A stretch of 64,000 nt of DNA, from assembly GCA_032358165.1 (NCBI GenBank), contig JAALGY010000052.1, positions 682,001 to 746,000 of the forward strand, given 5' to 3'. Each line of letters begins with the position of its first letter. Position 1 is the stretch's first letter. This document shows, piece after piece, positions 50,443 to 61,573 of the stretch. The DNA comes from Diplosphaera chodatii. Lineage: Eukaryota > Chlorophyta > Trebouxiophyceae > Prasiolales > Stichococcaceae. A program made the translations under genes and the position numbers. The notes under the pieces are model-generated. The model saw nothing but the letters and a program-made list of their open reading frames with translations. It was not told the DNA's origin and made no database searches.

Positions 50443-52800
50443 ATGTTGCAGCCTCCTGGAACGTCGGGTGCAGCAGCTCGCCAGCATGCAGCCATGCCAG
50501 CGCTGCCACAGGTGCCGGGGGCACAACTGGCACGGCTGCCACCTGACTCGCCACCAGAACAGCCAGCGCTGGCCGGCACGCCTCCCGTGGACGCAGGTAG
50601 CCGCACGACTGCGGTTACCTTGTGCCTTTGCATGTTTGATCAATGTGCAGATTTCTGAGGCTCACACATACTGCGCCAGGATCAGCCCTGCACTTGCCTC
50701 CAGCATGGTCCATGTGACGGGTTGCTCCACCTGATGCAGGCCCAACGGTTGTCGTCAGCAACTGCCGGTACGACAGCTCCCTTGGGCTGCTGACCAAGAA
50801 GTTTGTGGACCTGGTGTCAGCAGCGCCTGGCGGGATCCTTGACCTGAACCGAGCCGCCGAGTCCCTTAGCGTACGTCTGTGTCCCCGCGAACAATTGAGC
50901 ATACTCCTGCTGTACGCCTTGCAAAGACAGCAGTAAACGTGCAGCACATTCTTTTGGCTGAACGTACGAGCTAGGTCCTGGGTCCATGGTCATTTCTGCA
51001 CCCATGCGTCAGCAGGTACAGAAGCGGCGCATCTATGACATCACCAATGTGCTGGAGGGCATCGGGTTGATAGAGAAGAAGTCGAAGAACAACATTCAGT
51101 GGCGCGGAGGCGCCTCCATTGACGATGCTGACGAGGTCGCCCTGCAAAAGGAGCTGCAGGAGCTGCGGGTGAGCATCAGGAGCAGCAGCGACAGGACAAT
51201 GCGCATGAACACTGAACCCCTGCCAGCAGCGCTCCCACTTATCCCCGCCTGTCGTCATCTGTGCTGCGCCGCACTCCGGTCCGAACATGCAATCGTAAAT
51301 CTTCAGCGCAGGGCTGGTCTGGAACAGCAACCTCCCTCCAAAGGCTCTGGGCCAGGTGTCGAGCTCCGGCCTCTCCAAAAAATGCTAAGATGAGCACGTG
51401 CGATGGACACAGGAAGACGAGGCGCGGATGGCGGCATGCATCACCGACCTGCAGGCAGCGATGGCGGCGATGAGCGAGGACCCCTGCAACCGCTCGCGCC
51501 TGTACCTGACGGACCGCGAGCTGGCGGCGCTGCCCTGCATGGCGCACGACACCGTGTTTGCGGTGCGAACTGCAGGCGTGCTAGACTGCTGCAGGTCCGG
51601 GCCCCTCTGTGTGCCCTGCCCTGCATCCGTAGGTTGTTTCTGGACATGCATCTCCCTGTATGGCTAGCTTCTTCATGACATTGGTCTCCAAAGCGCATGC
51701 GCCGTGCCGCAGGTGCATGCACCACACGGGACATCGCTGGAGGTGCCAGACCCAAATGCGGACCCAGAACTCGGGCAGCGATACAGGTGCCTAGGTGCCT
51801 GTACCGACCTCAAATTTGTGTGCAACTGCGCCCATGAGCGCCAAGGCATCTCATCACGAGCATGGTCGACCCACCACCTCTGGCTTTGGCTCGCAGGATC
51901 CTGCTGAAGTCGCAGAAGGATCCCATCGACCTGTGGCTGGTCAGCACCAGCCATGAGGCCGACCAGCCCGCCGCCGCAGCCACCCCAGAGCACGGTGTGC
52001 CTGCCGGACACTTGGCTGGTTGGCGGACATCCCTGAAGACTGCAGCTGTGTGCATGCATGCTGGCTCTCCTCTGGCACACGCAGCACAGCGCCATGCAAG
52101 ACACGCCATCTTTATAAGCTGGACCTGGTATCAAACTTGACAGTGTGTTGCAGGGTATGGCACCACGGGGCAGCACAGACAGCCGCAGCACAGGCACCCC
52201 TATGACCCTCAGCAGCCCGCCGACATGCCAGCAGCGGCGGCGACAGCGGCCATGGCAGCCTCCGCAGAGCCGCCCCAGCGCGTGTCAGCAGATGGCGGCA
52301 CCTCAGCGGACACGCGTGAAGAACGGTGTCACCAGCTCTCGCAGCCACCAGGGGCTGACATGGGCAGCGCATCCATGATGGACTACACTTATACAAATGG
52401 TGGGCAACTGCGTCAGGAGATCTGGACACCTGACTGACAATGCAGCGTGCAGCTACCAGACTGTCCGCACAAGTGCTGCCACCACCAATGCCTCACTCCT
52501 GATGATGCAGGGGCAGGGGAGTCTGGCAGCGCAGGCGGGCCATCGCTGGCTCGGCTCAATGGGTTTGCATCACCAGCATTCCGCAGCGACATGGCCTCGC
52601 CAGCCAGCATGTCCGCGGCAACAGCTGCAGCACTGCACTTACCGGGCTGCTCGCCCAGCAGCCTCAGACTGTCGGGCCTCGACTTTGGCTGTGGCGACTC
52701 ACTGGCAGGACTGTGGGATGATCTGCCGTCGCATGGCAGCAGCGGCAACACCCACATGATGACCTTGTCGGACTTGTTTAGCGACACCGCTGCACTGTGA
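50443..52800 (+). CDS. E2F: E2F-family cell-cycle transcription factor
   Basis: Activates or represses S-phase genes together with a DP partner, controlled by the retinoblastoma (MAT3/RBR) protein. Exons: 50443-50596, 50740-50870, 51016-51168, 51413-51562, 51713-51786, 51897-51994, 52154-52399, 52511-52800; all phases agree, 431 residues. The winged-helix DNA-binding domain (about 53-130) has [15 protein letters not shown] and the E2F signature [20 protein letters not shown] followed by KNNIQW. A leucine-rich coiled coil and marked box follow: [41 protein letters not shown], and [18 protein letters not shown]. The acidic C-terminus ([16 protein letters not shown]) fits a transactivation/Rb-binding tail. 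Presence of coiled coil and marked box makes it a canonical E2F rather than a DP or atypical DEL type. The ATG at 50443 is the one in frame with the splice chain; a different upstream start is possible. Confidence 0.93.
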
Positions 52801-53137
52801 TGCCTGCAAGGTCGAAATGCTTGTCAGAGGGATCCACCTGCGGGTGTGGAGTAGCCAGCGCCGGATGGTACATTTCCTGGGAAGGGTGCTCCCCACCCTT
52901 GAGCGAGCGACCCGCAGTGTGCCACGCCTTGCCAGCAAAGAATTGCACTCGACGCTTTGTGCTAGCAGAAGACGCTTCAGACGTAGCGTCTGCATGCTAA
53001 GCCGCGTTGCGCGTCAGGCGTGGACTCAGCAGAAGAGTCTTTTTGCGCCGGTGTCGTCGACACTGCTGCATCACCAGGAAGTTTGCCACTCTGGTGGTCT
53101 TCGACGACCTGTGCCGTACATTGTCGTGCCTGTCAGA
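52801..53137. other. Region between E2F and Nei-SAP (3' UTR, promoter, or N-terminal extension)
   Basis: 337 bp. It is open for 108 codons from an ATG at 52817 in the same frame as the Nei-SAP start codon at 53138, and that reading is R/S/L-rich like an organelle presequence. The ATG is only 17 bp after the E2F stop, so a 3' UTR plus promoter is the simpler reading. No TGTAA was found. Confidence 0.35.
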
Positions 53138-56100
53138 ATGGTGAGCTTGCATGTATATATGATGCAACGTTGCTGAAAGCTTGTTTTGCTACACTGATCT
53201 TCACACAGGATCATGCAGGGGGGTCACTTGTGCTTGATCGTGCAGGTTGAAGGACATCAGTGCCATCGCGTCGGACATGTACACCGCGAAAAGCTGCTGA
53301 AGAAGAAGTTCGTGGCTGTGTCGCCGAACGCCCGATTCACAGATGGTGTGCATGTAGCGCGTCCAGTGTGCATGTAGCACGTCCATGCTCGCCTGCTGCT
53401 GGCCTGCATTGGCCACGTCGATACCATTGGTGCAGGCGCCGCTGCTATCAGTGGCAAGCCACTCCAGCGCATCGAGGTCCACGGCAAGAACCTGTTTTAT
53501 TTCTGGGGTGACGATGCGGCGCTGGCCACCGCGGACCTGAGCGGCCCGCAGCCCCCAGAGGGGCTGCCAGACGCGGTCATCCTGCACGGTGCGGGGCAAG
53601 TGTGCATCCACTCATATCTGTGTACACACCACCGGTCTGGCTCCCATCGGTTTGGATTTCCGTGTCACTTGTCATCGAGCGCGCCGCTGTGTGCGCAGTG
53701 CACTTCGGCATGTCGGGGAAGTTCAACGCGGATAAGGGGCCGGCACCAGAGGTGCGGCCCACCACGCGGCTGGCGCTGGTCAACGAGGAGCACAACCTGG
53801 TCGCGCACCTGTCCGCCATGACCGTCAAGCACGGCGGCGTGGGTGAGCGAAGCACCAAGGCACCGGCCAAGGCACAGCTGCCCTGCCTGACCCTGCCTTT
53901 GCACCTGCTACACGGTACAGACATGGGCCTCCAGCCTGTTCATGCGTGCATGTGGTGCACTGCAGAGTACTACTACTCTGAGCGGGCGAAGCTGGGGCAC
54001 GACCCGCTGCGGGAGGACGCAGACGCCGAGGCGCTGTGGGAGCGCATCAAGGACAGCAAGAAGCCCATCGGCGGCATCCTGATGGACCAGACGCTCATCG
54101 CCGGCGTCGGCAACATCTACCGGGCGGAGGTGGGCAGCAGGCAGGCCTGCTGATGGTCGGGAGAGACCCAACTTGCAAAGCTGCTGGACACTGGCGCCTG
54201 CCAGCTGCAGTGCTGCGGACCCTGTTCTGCCTACTATGGCATACAGATGTGGTCGAGAAGCCTGATTACCACGGGGGAACCAGCAGTTTTGCTCTGCCAC
54301 TTTATGTATACAGCCAGCGGCGAGCTGACAGCGAAGAGCCGGCCAATGCGCAACCGTTGAGCAGCAGGGTTGTCATGGAGTCACTTGACACGCGTTGGTA
54401 TCATGCAGATCCTGTTCAAGGCGGGCGTGCACCCCGAGGCGCCCGCCAACACGCTGGACCGGGATGCCTTCGACCGGGTGTGGCGGCACTCGGTGCTGCT
54501 GCTGCAGCGCGGCTTCAAGACGGGCAGCATTCTGACCGTCGACCCCGAGGAGGCGCAGAAGCTGGGTGGGCGCACACCTCACCACCCCTTCCCGCTGCCG
54601 TGGCGGCAAGCCCTGCGTCAGCCCTCCTGTTCGCCTCACCAATGATGCCCGTCACGCTTGCGGGGCCCATGCGCTCTGCTGCGTGTCCTGACGCCTCGCT
54701 GGCGACGCCGGCAGGCGACCCCTGGACGCGGCGCTACATCTACAACCAGGCGCTGTGCGGGCGGTGCGGCAGCAGGGTGTCCACCTGGGCGATGGCGGCG
54801 CGCACGGTGTACGCCTGCCAGACCTGCCAGCCGCTGCCGGAGGGGGCCGTCATCTCCCCCGCCCGCAGCAAGGCGCTCGCCGCCAGCACCCCCACCCGGG
54901 TACTGCTTCTGCTCCAGGGCGTGTTTCTCCCTGCTGGACACTCCTTGCCACCAGCTCATGTTGGGATGAAACCATGTGTGGAAGACGCTGCGCACATGCC
55001 ATCGTGCTTGCAGCCAAGTTGAATCAGCCAGACTTGTGCCAATTGCCCTGGTCCACATAACCAGCTGGGGTGTGGACCGTCAGCTTGAGCCGGGTTCCGC
55101 TGCCGCACGCAGAAGTTCCTGAGCCACTGCGCGCCGGACGACCCGACGACCATGGCGCCGGCGCACATGAGCGTGGTGCTGCTGCGTGCGGCGCTGAAGG
55201 CGCGCGGCCTGAAGGCCAGTGGCGGCAAGGCAGCGCTCGTGGCGGAGCTCACGGCGGCGCGCGCCGCAGAAACAGCCCAGGAGGCAGCCGGGGCGCCGCC
55301 AGGTGCGGGCTGGGCGCCAGCTGCAGGCGCCTGTGGAGCGCTGTGTCAGGGGGCACCGCATTGCAGTGTTGCGGCCACCAGCCGCTGTTGCTGCTGCACT
55401 CGAGAGGTCCTGTGCATCGTCTGCAGCTGCGCCTGAGGAGAAGGGCGCCGATGCCAAGGCAGCGGCGTCGCCAGCTGGGCCGGCGACGCCCGCACAGAAA
55501 CCGCCGGTGAGCGCACAGCCTGCAGCATGGGGCCACGTGTGGAAACATGTGGGAACATGTACCTCTTACGAGTGGACACCCAGTGCATGAAGAGCCAAAT
55601 GGGGAGGCTGAGCCTGGCTGCTGGCACCAGGCGCGGAGGCGGGGCAAGGCCAAGGCGCAGCAGGCGGCGGAGGAGGCAGCGGCCGCGGCGCTTGCGCTGG
55701 AGGCGCGGCTGGAGACCGCCGGCCAGCCGGCGGCCGTGTTTGTGGAGGGGGGGCTGGGGCCCGGCGATGAGGGCGCCGGCGTGGCGCAGGCGGCGCCGGC
55801 CCAGCCCGGCCGCTCGCGCCGCGTGAAGGCAGAGCCCGCAGGCGGCGCCGCTGCGCCGGCTGCAAAGCCTGCGCGCCGGCGAAAGGGCGCGCAGCCTGAG
55901 GACAGTGGCGCTGGCGCAGCAGCAGCGGGCGCCGAGTCAAGGGCGGCTGCGGAGGCCCCTGTGCAGCCCGGCACCAAGGCCGTCGGCAGGGTAGCCTCTG
56001 CAAGGGTGCGCACCCCGCCCGAGCTTTTCATGCTTCTGCTGCGTGGCACATGTGCCGAGTGCTGCTACAATCACATCGTATGTATCTGCTAGTCACCATT

Positions 56101-56318
56101 TGCGCAACCGATGATGTTGCGGTTGCCGGACTTCGGCACACCACTGTTCGCCCCTTCCACCTCGTGCTGCCTTGCACTTGCAGGAGGCAGCCCTGGAGAA
56201 GAAGAGGGCGAATGAGAACCGTGCAGTCGAGCATGTGGCGCTTGATGATGACCCAGATGACGATAACGAGATCACAGCAAAGCCTGCCAAGCGCGCACGG
56301 CGCAGCAAGCAGGCTTAA
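53138..56318 (+). CDS. Nei-type DNA glycosylase with C-terminal SAP domain, Val2 variant
   Basis: Fpg/Nei-family base-excision enzyme that removes oxidised bases and cuts the abasic site. Exons: 53138-53140, 53246-53345, 53436-53588, 53699-53842, 53966-54129, 54409-54565, 54715-54899, 55113-55302, 55367-55506, 55631-56005, 56184-56318; phases agree, 581 residues. The start codon is an exon end by itself, giving Met-Val-Glu-Gly: Val replaces the usual Pro2 nucleophile, as in NEIL3, with Glu3 kept. Other marks: Lys52 in VHGKNLF, HFGMSGKF, the H2TH motif MDQTLIAGVGNIYRAE (DNA-binding Asn present), and a zinc finger CGRC(255-258)...CQTC(275-278) with the catalytic-type Arg in ARTVYACQTC. A SAP DNA-binding motif lies at about 321-352 (LRAALKARGLKASGGKAALV). 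The tail is A/E-rich with nuclear-localisation-like RRRKGA and KRARRSK. Sequence resembles the bacterial Nei2 type more than plant FPG1. Confidence 0.85.
53346..53385 (+). repeat. 20-bp tandem duplication starting at a splice donor
   Basis: Two adjacent 20-base units (53346-53365, 53366-53385) differ at one base. The first unit begins exactly at the GTGTGC donor of intron 2 of the Nei-SAP gene, so the donor hexamer is duplicated 20 bases downstream. Confidence 0.85.
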
Positions 56319-56659
56319 GTACAGCCACTGCTCGGCTACTGTGCACACACAGATTGCAGCTGGTGTGCAGAAGTGACTCGCGAATGGCGTTGGTTTGGAT
56401 TGATTTGGTGTGACCCCCACAATTACTGTTTTGTGACATGCTCATATGGTTGTGGCACGAATCTACTCATTCATTCAACGCAATGTGATCAGTACGGTCG
56501 TTGCTGAAGCCGACAACCCCGCAAGCTGGCTAGTTGTGTGCGCTCTGACAGATGCGGCTGTGGCGTTTGCTGACCGTAGCCTCGGTTGCCACCATATACG
56601 GGTTTTCCCCGTGGTTCACTACCCAAAGACCACATGCACCTGGATAAGAGGCCGTCATT
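56319..56659. other. Convergent 3' region of Nei-SAP and PheRS beta
   Basis: 341 bp between two stop codons facing each other, somewhat AT-richer than its surroundings. It holds both 3' UTRs. No TGTAA was found on either strand and no coding potential seen. Confidence 0.4.
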
Positions 56660-59600
56660 CTAGAGATGCAAGTCCGTCATGTGTGTCTGCAGCGGTCGAT
56701 AGCCCTGATCGAACACGAAGGGCTCCAGGTTGATCTCGAAGGCTGCCACCGGGAAGGGGATGTCAAATGCCGCCAGCACCTGCGGTCACACGCAAGATAG
56801 TGGTGCGACGGCACCTCAGACTCTGCTCAGACAAGCACACATGCCATCTCCAATCTGACGTCAGCACATTGCATGCACGACGACGGGCAGGAATGAACAT
56901 CCACCTCTGGGTGGATGATGCCGAAATGCCCAATCGGCTGATCTTTTGCAAGGACCGTCGCCTGCCGCCCCTGAACAGAGATTACTAATGTTTGTCATGG
57001 AGGGTGTTTGCCCACATTCACAGTGCACACTGCACAACCTCCAGCCACAAGAAGCTGAAAGTGTTCAAGCAGGTGCTCACTGGGAAGAAAGTGGAGTCAT
57101 CGCTGGGTCGCCAGGTGTAGAAGCCGCCAAATTTGGCCTCCTGTGCGGCCAGCTCGCCCTTGGCACTATCTGCAGACATGGTCAGACAAGCTTGACAGGG
57201 GGTACAGCCACGAGTCGGACGTGCAAGTGCGATGTGTTGCCTTCAGCATGCAGTTTGTTGCCTTCAGCACGCGGGAACTGCACACTGCTGCCATTTGCAC
57301 AATCACTTCGATAGCTGATGATCAGCGGCAGGACACAAGTTGACACACACAACAGTCAGGCCTGCTTTCGGCGGTTACACCCATGAAAACTGCCAATGCT
57401 GATGACGCACCCTGGCCGGGCAGGCGGACCGGCACGCCCAGCACCTCCATCACACGGTTCAGCAGCCCGTGGATGATCTCAAAGGTGGAGGAGTTGGAGC
57501 AGCACACCGCCACCAACCGCCGCTCATTGCGTGCGCCCTGCAGCAACACACAGGACGCCTCTAGGTTCCCTGTGCTCGGGAAACATCTACACATCTCGCT
57601 GTAGTGGATGCACCTCAGACACAGGTGCACAGCAAGCATCGTCTTTGGTTTTTGGGTAGGCAGGCAAGTGCCTGAAGACCAGAGAGTAGCAGAGAATGTC
57701 CACGCACTGTCTCTGTGGCGCTATCCAAAAGCACGACGTCTGAGATGTCGAACAGCTGGATGGGAATGGGGCTGTCCTTGTTTGCGCCCAGCGTCTTCAG
57801 TGCGCCTGTGACGACGAGTAGAGCATGGTCAGTTACCGGCTGACGAGCTGACTGCCATAGGCAGCCCAACATGTGGCAGTTTAGCAATGACTCGAACGTG
57901 CTCTTGCAAGCGTCAGCTTCGCATGCCTCGAAGAGTACCCAGGACTGGCTGCAGTACATGGACATCAGAAGACATCCCATCCCTGGTGGGGACGGACCTG
58001 GCAGCAGGCTGGTGCGGCAGACCTCGAACTCCGCTGTGGCAGGGTTGCCAACGCCCACCGCTGATGCGCCGTCATCCTTCTTGCGGAGCGCAGCAAAATT
58101 TTCCGCGCGCGAAAGCAGCGCCCATGTGAGGATCTCTGTGTACCTGCGGAGCGGTACGATCTGCAGGCTTGGCACCACACGGGTTATCAATTGACAACCC
58201 CTAAAGTCCTGCATATGCTGCATAATGCGCTGTGGCAGCGGTGCCAACAGAGGGCCAGTTCCACTGCATATGGTCACGGTTTTGTCCCAAGGGGGAAGAC
58301 CAGCCTGGAGTGCGCACCCTGCTGATGCCAGCTCCCCCCGGAGCAGCTCTGTCAGCTGGTTCAGCGGCAGCTCACGGCCAATGGTGACTGCCTGAGGTAT
58401 TGTCCGCGCAATATTGTTGTACCCATATGCAATGGCCACATCCTGCACACCCAATGCCAGCAGGTCAGCCAAAATGGTGTCTCGTAGAGCACGGGGCCCA
58501 GGCAAGCGCATGGCTTGGTAATGCCCGTGGGCAGGGGCTGCTGTGCTTGGTGGACCGAGGCGTGTGCAAGCCTGCAAGTCGGAGCGAACAAGAGGCAGCG
58601 GCAACGCCGTCCGGTGCACCTCTGCCACGTCGCAGGGGTGCAGCACGTCGCTGCGCGTCGGCGGCACGGACACCCGCACCACGCTGCCGTCGCCCGCCAC
58701 CTCGCCCGCCAGCGCCATGCGGGACAGCAGCTCCGCCACCTGCGCGACGAGCGGTCCGGTGTTGATGGCCTTCGCATGATGAAGTGTCACAAGCACAGAA
58801 CGGATTCTTGACAGGTCCTTCGTCTTCCATCTTGCTGTGGATACTAGAAACAACAAACACAGGCAGCATGGGAGCGTGTGTGACGTGTAACGCCAGAGCC
58901 AAGCCTCGTCGTGCTGGTGCCGCTGGCGGGCGCGCACCTGCGCTGCGGGCAGCTGCGTGCCCAGGCTGCTGTTGACGGCATCCACGCGAACCTCCATCTC
59001 CCGAGAGCTGAGGTCTGGGTACACTGCAGATGCAGGGAGCACCCGCCGGGGGTATGAGTGTATGCTGTGCTGTCTTGGTACTGCGAGCTGCAGGCAGTCA
59101 TCAGGCGCATCTGCAACGCGACAAGGTTGGCGATGTCGGGCAGCAGACCCAAGCTGCGCACATGTGGACTGTCCAAAAGCGTCGACCACGTCCACCGGCT
59201 CCGTCACGAACGGCTTGCTGTAGTACTCCGAAAACATTGCGCATAGCGTGTTCAGCACCACCTGCCGGCCCAACAGAATGGTCATGATGGCCGCTAGAGT
59301 CTTGCATTGCCGAGGCATGATTTCATCGCTGAAAGCAACAGACATTGCTGACCTTTGCCTTTGTCAGATCGGTGGCTGTGGCCTCGATGAACACATCCTT
59401 TGTGTTCAACGTGATCTGCAGCATGACACCAATGTTGCTATCAAGGGACGGCCTTCTGCTGACACTCTGGACATCACACTACAAACACCGTGTGCGCACT
59501 AGTACCCACATATTGCCCCGCACACCTGTGAGTGGCGGCTGTTGATGATGGGCGGCAGCGACAACAGGGTGCGCTCTGAGTCGTACACCACTGGGAACAC

Positions 59601-61048
59601 CAGCGAATCCCGGATGATGGGCACAAAGCGCCGCAGCTGCTGGTCATTCGCCAGATAGTGCTGCACGCAGCCAATTAGAGACATCGTGTGGCTGGTTCGC
59701 AACATGAGACGGTGGCAGACTGAACTGCCGTGGGCTGATGGACACAGTTGTGTGCATCATTTCTGCGGCGAGTAGGCGAGTGCTGCTGAAGGAGCAGCAC
59801 GTTCATGCTGATCAGACGGAGGTGCAGTCGTGCAGCTGTCGTCGCAGACATCAAGCTGCCGTGGAATAAGTCTGGATGCAGCACGTAGCGTCCGCAGTGC
59901 GGCATGCTTGTGATACTCACGTCCAGCAGCTTGTCCGCACGGAACTCGGTCTCCTGCTTCAGGGGCACAAAGGAGATGGCGGCTGGCGGCAGCGCCTCGT
60001 ACGTGAAGGGTGGTTTCACCGTCGCCAGGTCGTGTGTGCCAACAGACACGAGGCTGCGCTGCCGGCACAAGTTCTGGTGCAGCTTGTCCTGCAGGAATTG
60101 TGTACAGGGTTCAGACCGCCTACATCGTGCATGGGCAAGTAGCCGATGGTGTGCCGCTCGGTCCCAAGCTGCAGATAGTGACCAGAGCGGTGCAGGCGAG
60201 CACCTGCAGGTCGATGAACGACTTGTAGCGTGTGGCGTCAAAGGTGACGCCTCGCAGCACGGCCGCCACAACAAAGGGGCGCACCAGCGCAGTCTCCGGT
60301 TTGACCTGGGCACCACATGCGATGCGATGACGACTCTTGCAGCACGGTCAGGGTGCTGATAGCTGCAAGGAGATTGTGCCAGACACTCGAGAAACCACAT
60401 ACTGTGTTCAGTGTGCAGCACATGCTCTGAATTTCAAGGACAGGTTGAAAGTTGTTGTACCGTGAGGCGCAGCGGTTGCCGATTGGACATGTCCGCCAGG
60501 CTGTACTGGATGTCACGTTGGCGCCCGTTGAAGATGTTGAGCGCACGCGCGATGCCCTCCAGGCACAGCATGTCGTACCGATTGGCCGGGATGTCGATCT
60601 TGTACAGCACCTCATCCTCTGCCTCGGTCACTGCTGCCTCGCTGCCCTGGTGCTCCTTACGGAGGATCTCCTTCTCTGACGTCTGCGTGGGCAGGCAACA
60701 CGGCTTCACAATGCGTCGACAGGCAGCCTCTTATCCTGTGGTGTTTACGGGACCATCGTCCAGCTCAGCAGCCACGGCAAGACGGACGCACCACATCATC
60801 AAGTTCAATGCCGTATGCAAAGCACAGGTCTTGGAACTCATCGTCAGCTGCGGATCACGAGGCACAAGGGTTATGCGTGCGATGACGCAACCAATAAATT
60901 GTCGAAAAATGGCTGTCAAGTCTTGCGATCACCAGCTTACAAGCAGATGCTTGGCGCCAAGTTGCAAAGTGAGGTCTGCACACAGCTTACTGTAGGTGCG
61001 GCCGAGCGCAGCGAACAACTTGTCACGGCCCACAGGGACCACTGGCAT
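56660..61048 (-). CDS. Phenylalanine-tRNA ligase beta subunit, cytosolic
   Basis: Beta chain of the cytosolic alpha2-beta2 PheRS; its B3/B4 domain edits Tyr-tRNA(Phe) and the fold supports tRNA binding. Seventeen exons (minus): 61048-60991, 60847-60792, 60682-60461, 60305-60204, 60088-59921, 59660-59526, 59415-59353, 59261-59162, 59023-58938, 58739-58620, 58442-58318, 58143-57998, 57805-57708, 57537-57411, 57169-57081, 56970-56905, 56779-56660; phases agree, 626 residues. Landmarks: [160 protein letters not shown] and [19 protein letters not shown]. No transit peptide, and the archaeal/eukaryotic layout excludes the organellar enzyme. Five consecutive introns are stop-free multiples of three. 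Head-to-head with eS1. Confidence 0.95.
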
Positions 61049-61573
61049 CGTGATCCGCCGTCAGCGCCGTCGTTGCGGTGCCTGCGGCTCAGCTGCTGTT
61101 GATCCTAGATGGGCGGCGCTAACGCAGCTGGTTGCCGTGCATGCCTGTGAGGAGCTCCAACGACGATCACTCTGCGAGTGTAGGTAGCAGCTGCACATCC
61201 ACTTGGAATGCAAGCGACAGTTTGAGCTGTCAGTGCCCAGATCCTGCCGGGTGCGCCGTGCGCAGCAGCCGCCGTGTGTACGCTGTGGGATGTCGAACTG
61301 AGCCGTGCAGCACAGCCTTTGCGCTCACGATCCTAAATACAGTCAGAGGGTGTACCGAGGGACGGCGTCTGTATAAGGACTGACAGGCACACGGGTGCCA
61401 TGCCTTGCACTTCGCTGGAGGGGGACTGCCAACCCCCGCACCTGCTTCAATCCCCTGCGCCGGCCTCCAGGGTCTAGCGAACGCCGCTTTGGCAGCAGCA
61501 GGCGCAAGCTGTCTGCCTCTTTTGGCCGCATACAGCCCCTGGCGGCGGCGTGCGTGGGTTGCCAGCTGCCAAC
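61049..61573. promoter_or_regulatory. Divergent promoter region of PheRS beta and eS1
   Basis: 525 bp separate two translation genes that face outward. A TATAA box at 61372-61376 points toward eS1, about 200 bp before its start codon. A pyrimidine-rich stretch (CTGCCTCTTTT, about 61513-61523) lies in the eS1 leader. Shared control of the two genes is inference. Confidence 0.45.

Noticed and set aside
57615..59345. 576-codon continuous minus-strand open frame as an intronless gene
   Set aside because: It is the PheRS beta gene read through five stop-free 3n introns; conserved PheRS segments alternate with unconserved filler and GT-AG borders remove the filler exactly.
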